From an uncultured Lachnospiraceae bacterium (GTDB lineage Bacteria; Bacillota; Clostridia; Lachnospirales; Lachnospiraceae), in the NCBI GenBank assembly GCA_902803355.1, contig CADCPP010000203.1, positions 1 to 5,652 of the forward strand: 5,652 bases of DNA, given 5' to 3'. Position numbers and translations under genes: made by a program. Positions 4,865 to 5,652 of this stretch are shown here, in pieces. Numbering within the stretch: the stretch's first letter is position 1; each line of letters starts with the position of its first letter. The notes under the pieces are model-generated. The model was given only the letters and a program-made list of their open reading frames with translations. It ran no database searches and had not been told where the DNA came from.

Positions 4865-5652
4865 AAATCCTGCAGCGTTAAATGAGCGGCTCTGCGCCTA
4901 CCTTCCCCGGGAAAGCAGCGTGGCTGACAGACTGAAAGAGGCGATGAATTACAGCTTCACCGCGGGAGGAAAGCGCCTTCGTCCCCGGCTTATGGAGCTG
5001 AGCTTTCAGGCGTTTGGCGGCAGCGGGAAGGTGATCGAACCGTTTATGGCGGCGATCGAGATGATCCATACCTATTCCCTGGTGCACGACGATCTTCCCT
5101 GCATGGACAATGATACGCTGCGGCGGGGAAAACCGACCACCTGGAGCGTTTACGGCGAAGATCTGGGAGTCCTGACCGGCGATGCCCTCCTGACCTATGC
5201 GTTTGAGACCGCAGCAAAAGCTTTCTCGATGACGGATGATCCTGCCTCCTGCGGTCAGGCGATCGGACTGCTTGCGCGGAAAGCCGGCCTGTACGGAATG
5301 TGCGGCGGTCAGACGGCGGATGTGCTGCTGACCGGCTCCGTTCCGACGGAAAATGAACTGGATTATATTTACAAAAATAAAACCGGGGCTCTGATCGAAG
5401 CGTCCATGATGATCGGCGCGATGCTTGCCGGCGCCGATGAAAAAGCCCTGCAGAATGTGGAAGCAGCCGCGGCGGCCATCGGTTATGCGTTTCAGATCGA
5501 AGATGATATTCTGGACATGACCTCAAGCGTCGAGGAACTCGGCAAAAATATCGGCAGTGATGAAAAAAACGGCAAAGTGACCTATGTCACTTTACACGGG
5601 GAAGAAAAAGCAAAGCAGGAAGTGATGCGTCTGACAGAAGAGGCCGTTTCCC
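4857..5652 (+). CDS. ispA: polyprenyl (farnesyl diphosphate) synthase, 3' end cut by window
   Basis: The protein is a trans-isoprenyl diphosphate synthase that condenses isopentenyl diphosphate with dimethylallyl and geranyl diphosphate to give farnesyl diphosphate. That product feeds undecaprenyl phosphate and quinone synthesis. About 265 residues are seen; the frame stays open to the window edge, so perhaps 25-35 residues are missing. Visible motifs are GGKRLRPR near 37-44, the first Asp-rich motif DDLPCMD (D78, D79, D84) followed by NDTLRRGKPT, GGQTADV near 159-165, KNKTGALIEASM, and the second Asp-rich motif DDILD (D216, D217, D220). IHTYSLVHDD before the first motif is the bacterial farnesyl-synthase type, favouring C15 product over longer chains, though geranylgeranyl synthesis cannot be excluded. 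It overlaps xseB by 8 nt and has only a weak GGTG-type binding site, so translational coupling to xseB is likely. Confidence 0.95.
   Translation, partial: MSENPAALNERLCAYLPRESSVADRLKEAMNYSFTAGGKRLRPRLMELSFQAFGGSGKVIEPFMAAIEMIHTYSLVHDDLPCMDNDTLRRGKPTTWSVYGEDLGVLTGDALLTYAFETAAKAFSMTDDPASCGQAIGLLARKAGLYGMCGGQTADVLLTGSVPTENELDYIYKNKTGALIEASMMIGAMLAGADEKALQNVEAAAAAIGYAFQIEDDILDMTSSVEELGKNIGSDEKNGKVTYVTLHGEEKAKQEVMRLTEEAVS

Noticed and set aside
5044..5526. Minus-strand open frame opposite ispA
   Set aside because: Arg/Ser-rich translation typical of an antisense frame in GC-rich coding DNA; ispA on the + strand carries both Asp-rich motifs.

Overview
The window is an ordinary chromosomal stretch of a low-GC-lineage (Firmicutes/Bacillota) anaerobe, most likely a member of Clostridia with moderate GC content. 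The evidence is an ATP-type PEP carboxykinase, a ThiT-type (ECF S-component) thiamine transporter behind a TPP riboswitch, and the conserved Firmicutes gene order Asp23/Gls24 protein - nusB - xseA - xseB - ispA. The exact family cannot be fixed from the sequence alone. All genes read on the + strand. I see no mobile element, CRISPR array, tRNA or rRNA.

Layout. Positions 1-108 hold a good sigma-A-type promoter (extended -10), a short 5' leader with a repeated TGATCA palindrome, and a strong ribosome binding site. pckA occupies 109-1692. The gap 1693-1820 holds a perfect 12-bp GC-rich hairpin without a U-tract, directly followed by a TPP riboswitch whose 3' strand is the Shine-Dalgarno sequence of thiT (1821-2387). 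After 21 nt comes an Asp23/Gls24-family gene (yqhY-like, 2409-2786). A terminator-like hairpin with a T-tract separates it from nusB (2847-3377). nusB, xseA (3379-4668), xseB (4652-4864) and ispA (4857 to beyond the window end) are packed with 1-nt spacing or overlaps, as in a single translationally coupled operon.

How the genes fit together. PckA interconverts oxaloacetate and PEP. ThiT imports thiamine and appears to be shut off at translation when TPP is plentiful. NusB acts in antitermination of rRNA transcription, XseA/XseB form exonuclease VII, and IspA makes farnesyl diphosphate for isoprenoids. In related genomes dxs, a TPP-dependent enzyme, often follows ispA, but it lies outside this window. 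The parts most worth a second look are regulatory: the translational riboswitch pressed against a U-less hairpin with no visible promoter of its own, and the terminator-like element (containing a boxA-resembling loop) immediately before nusB. I found no evidence for an undescribed multi-gene system here.
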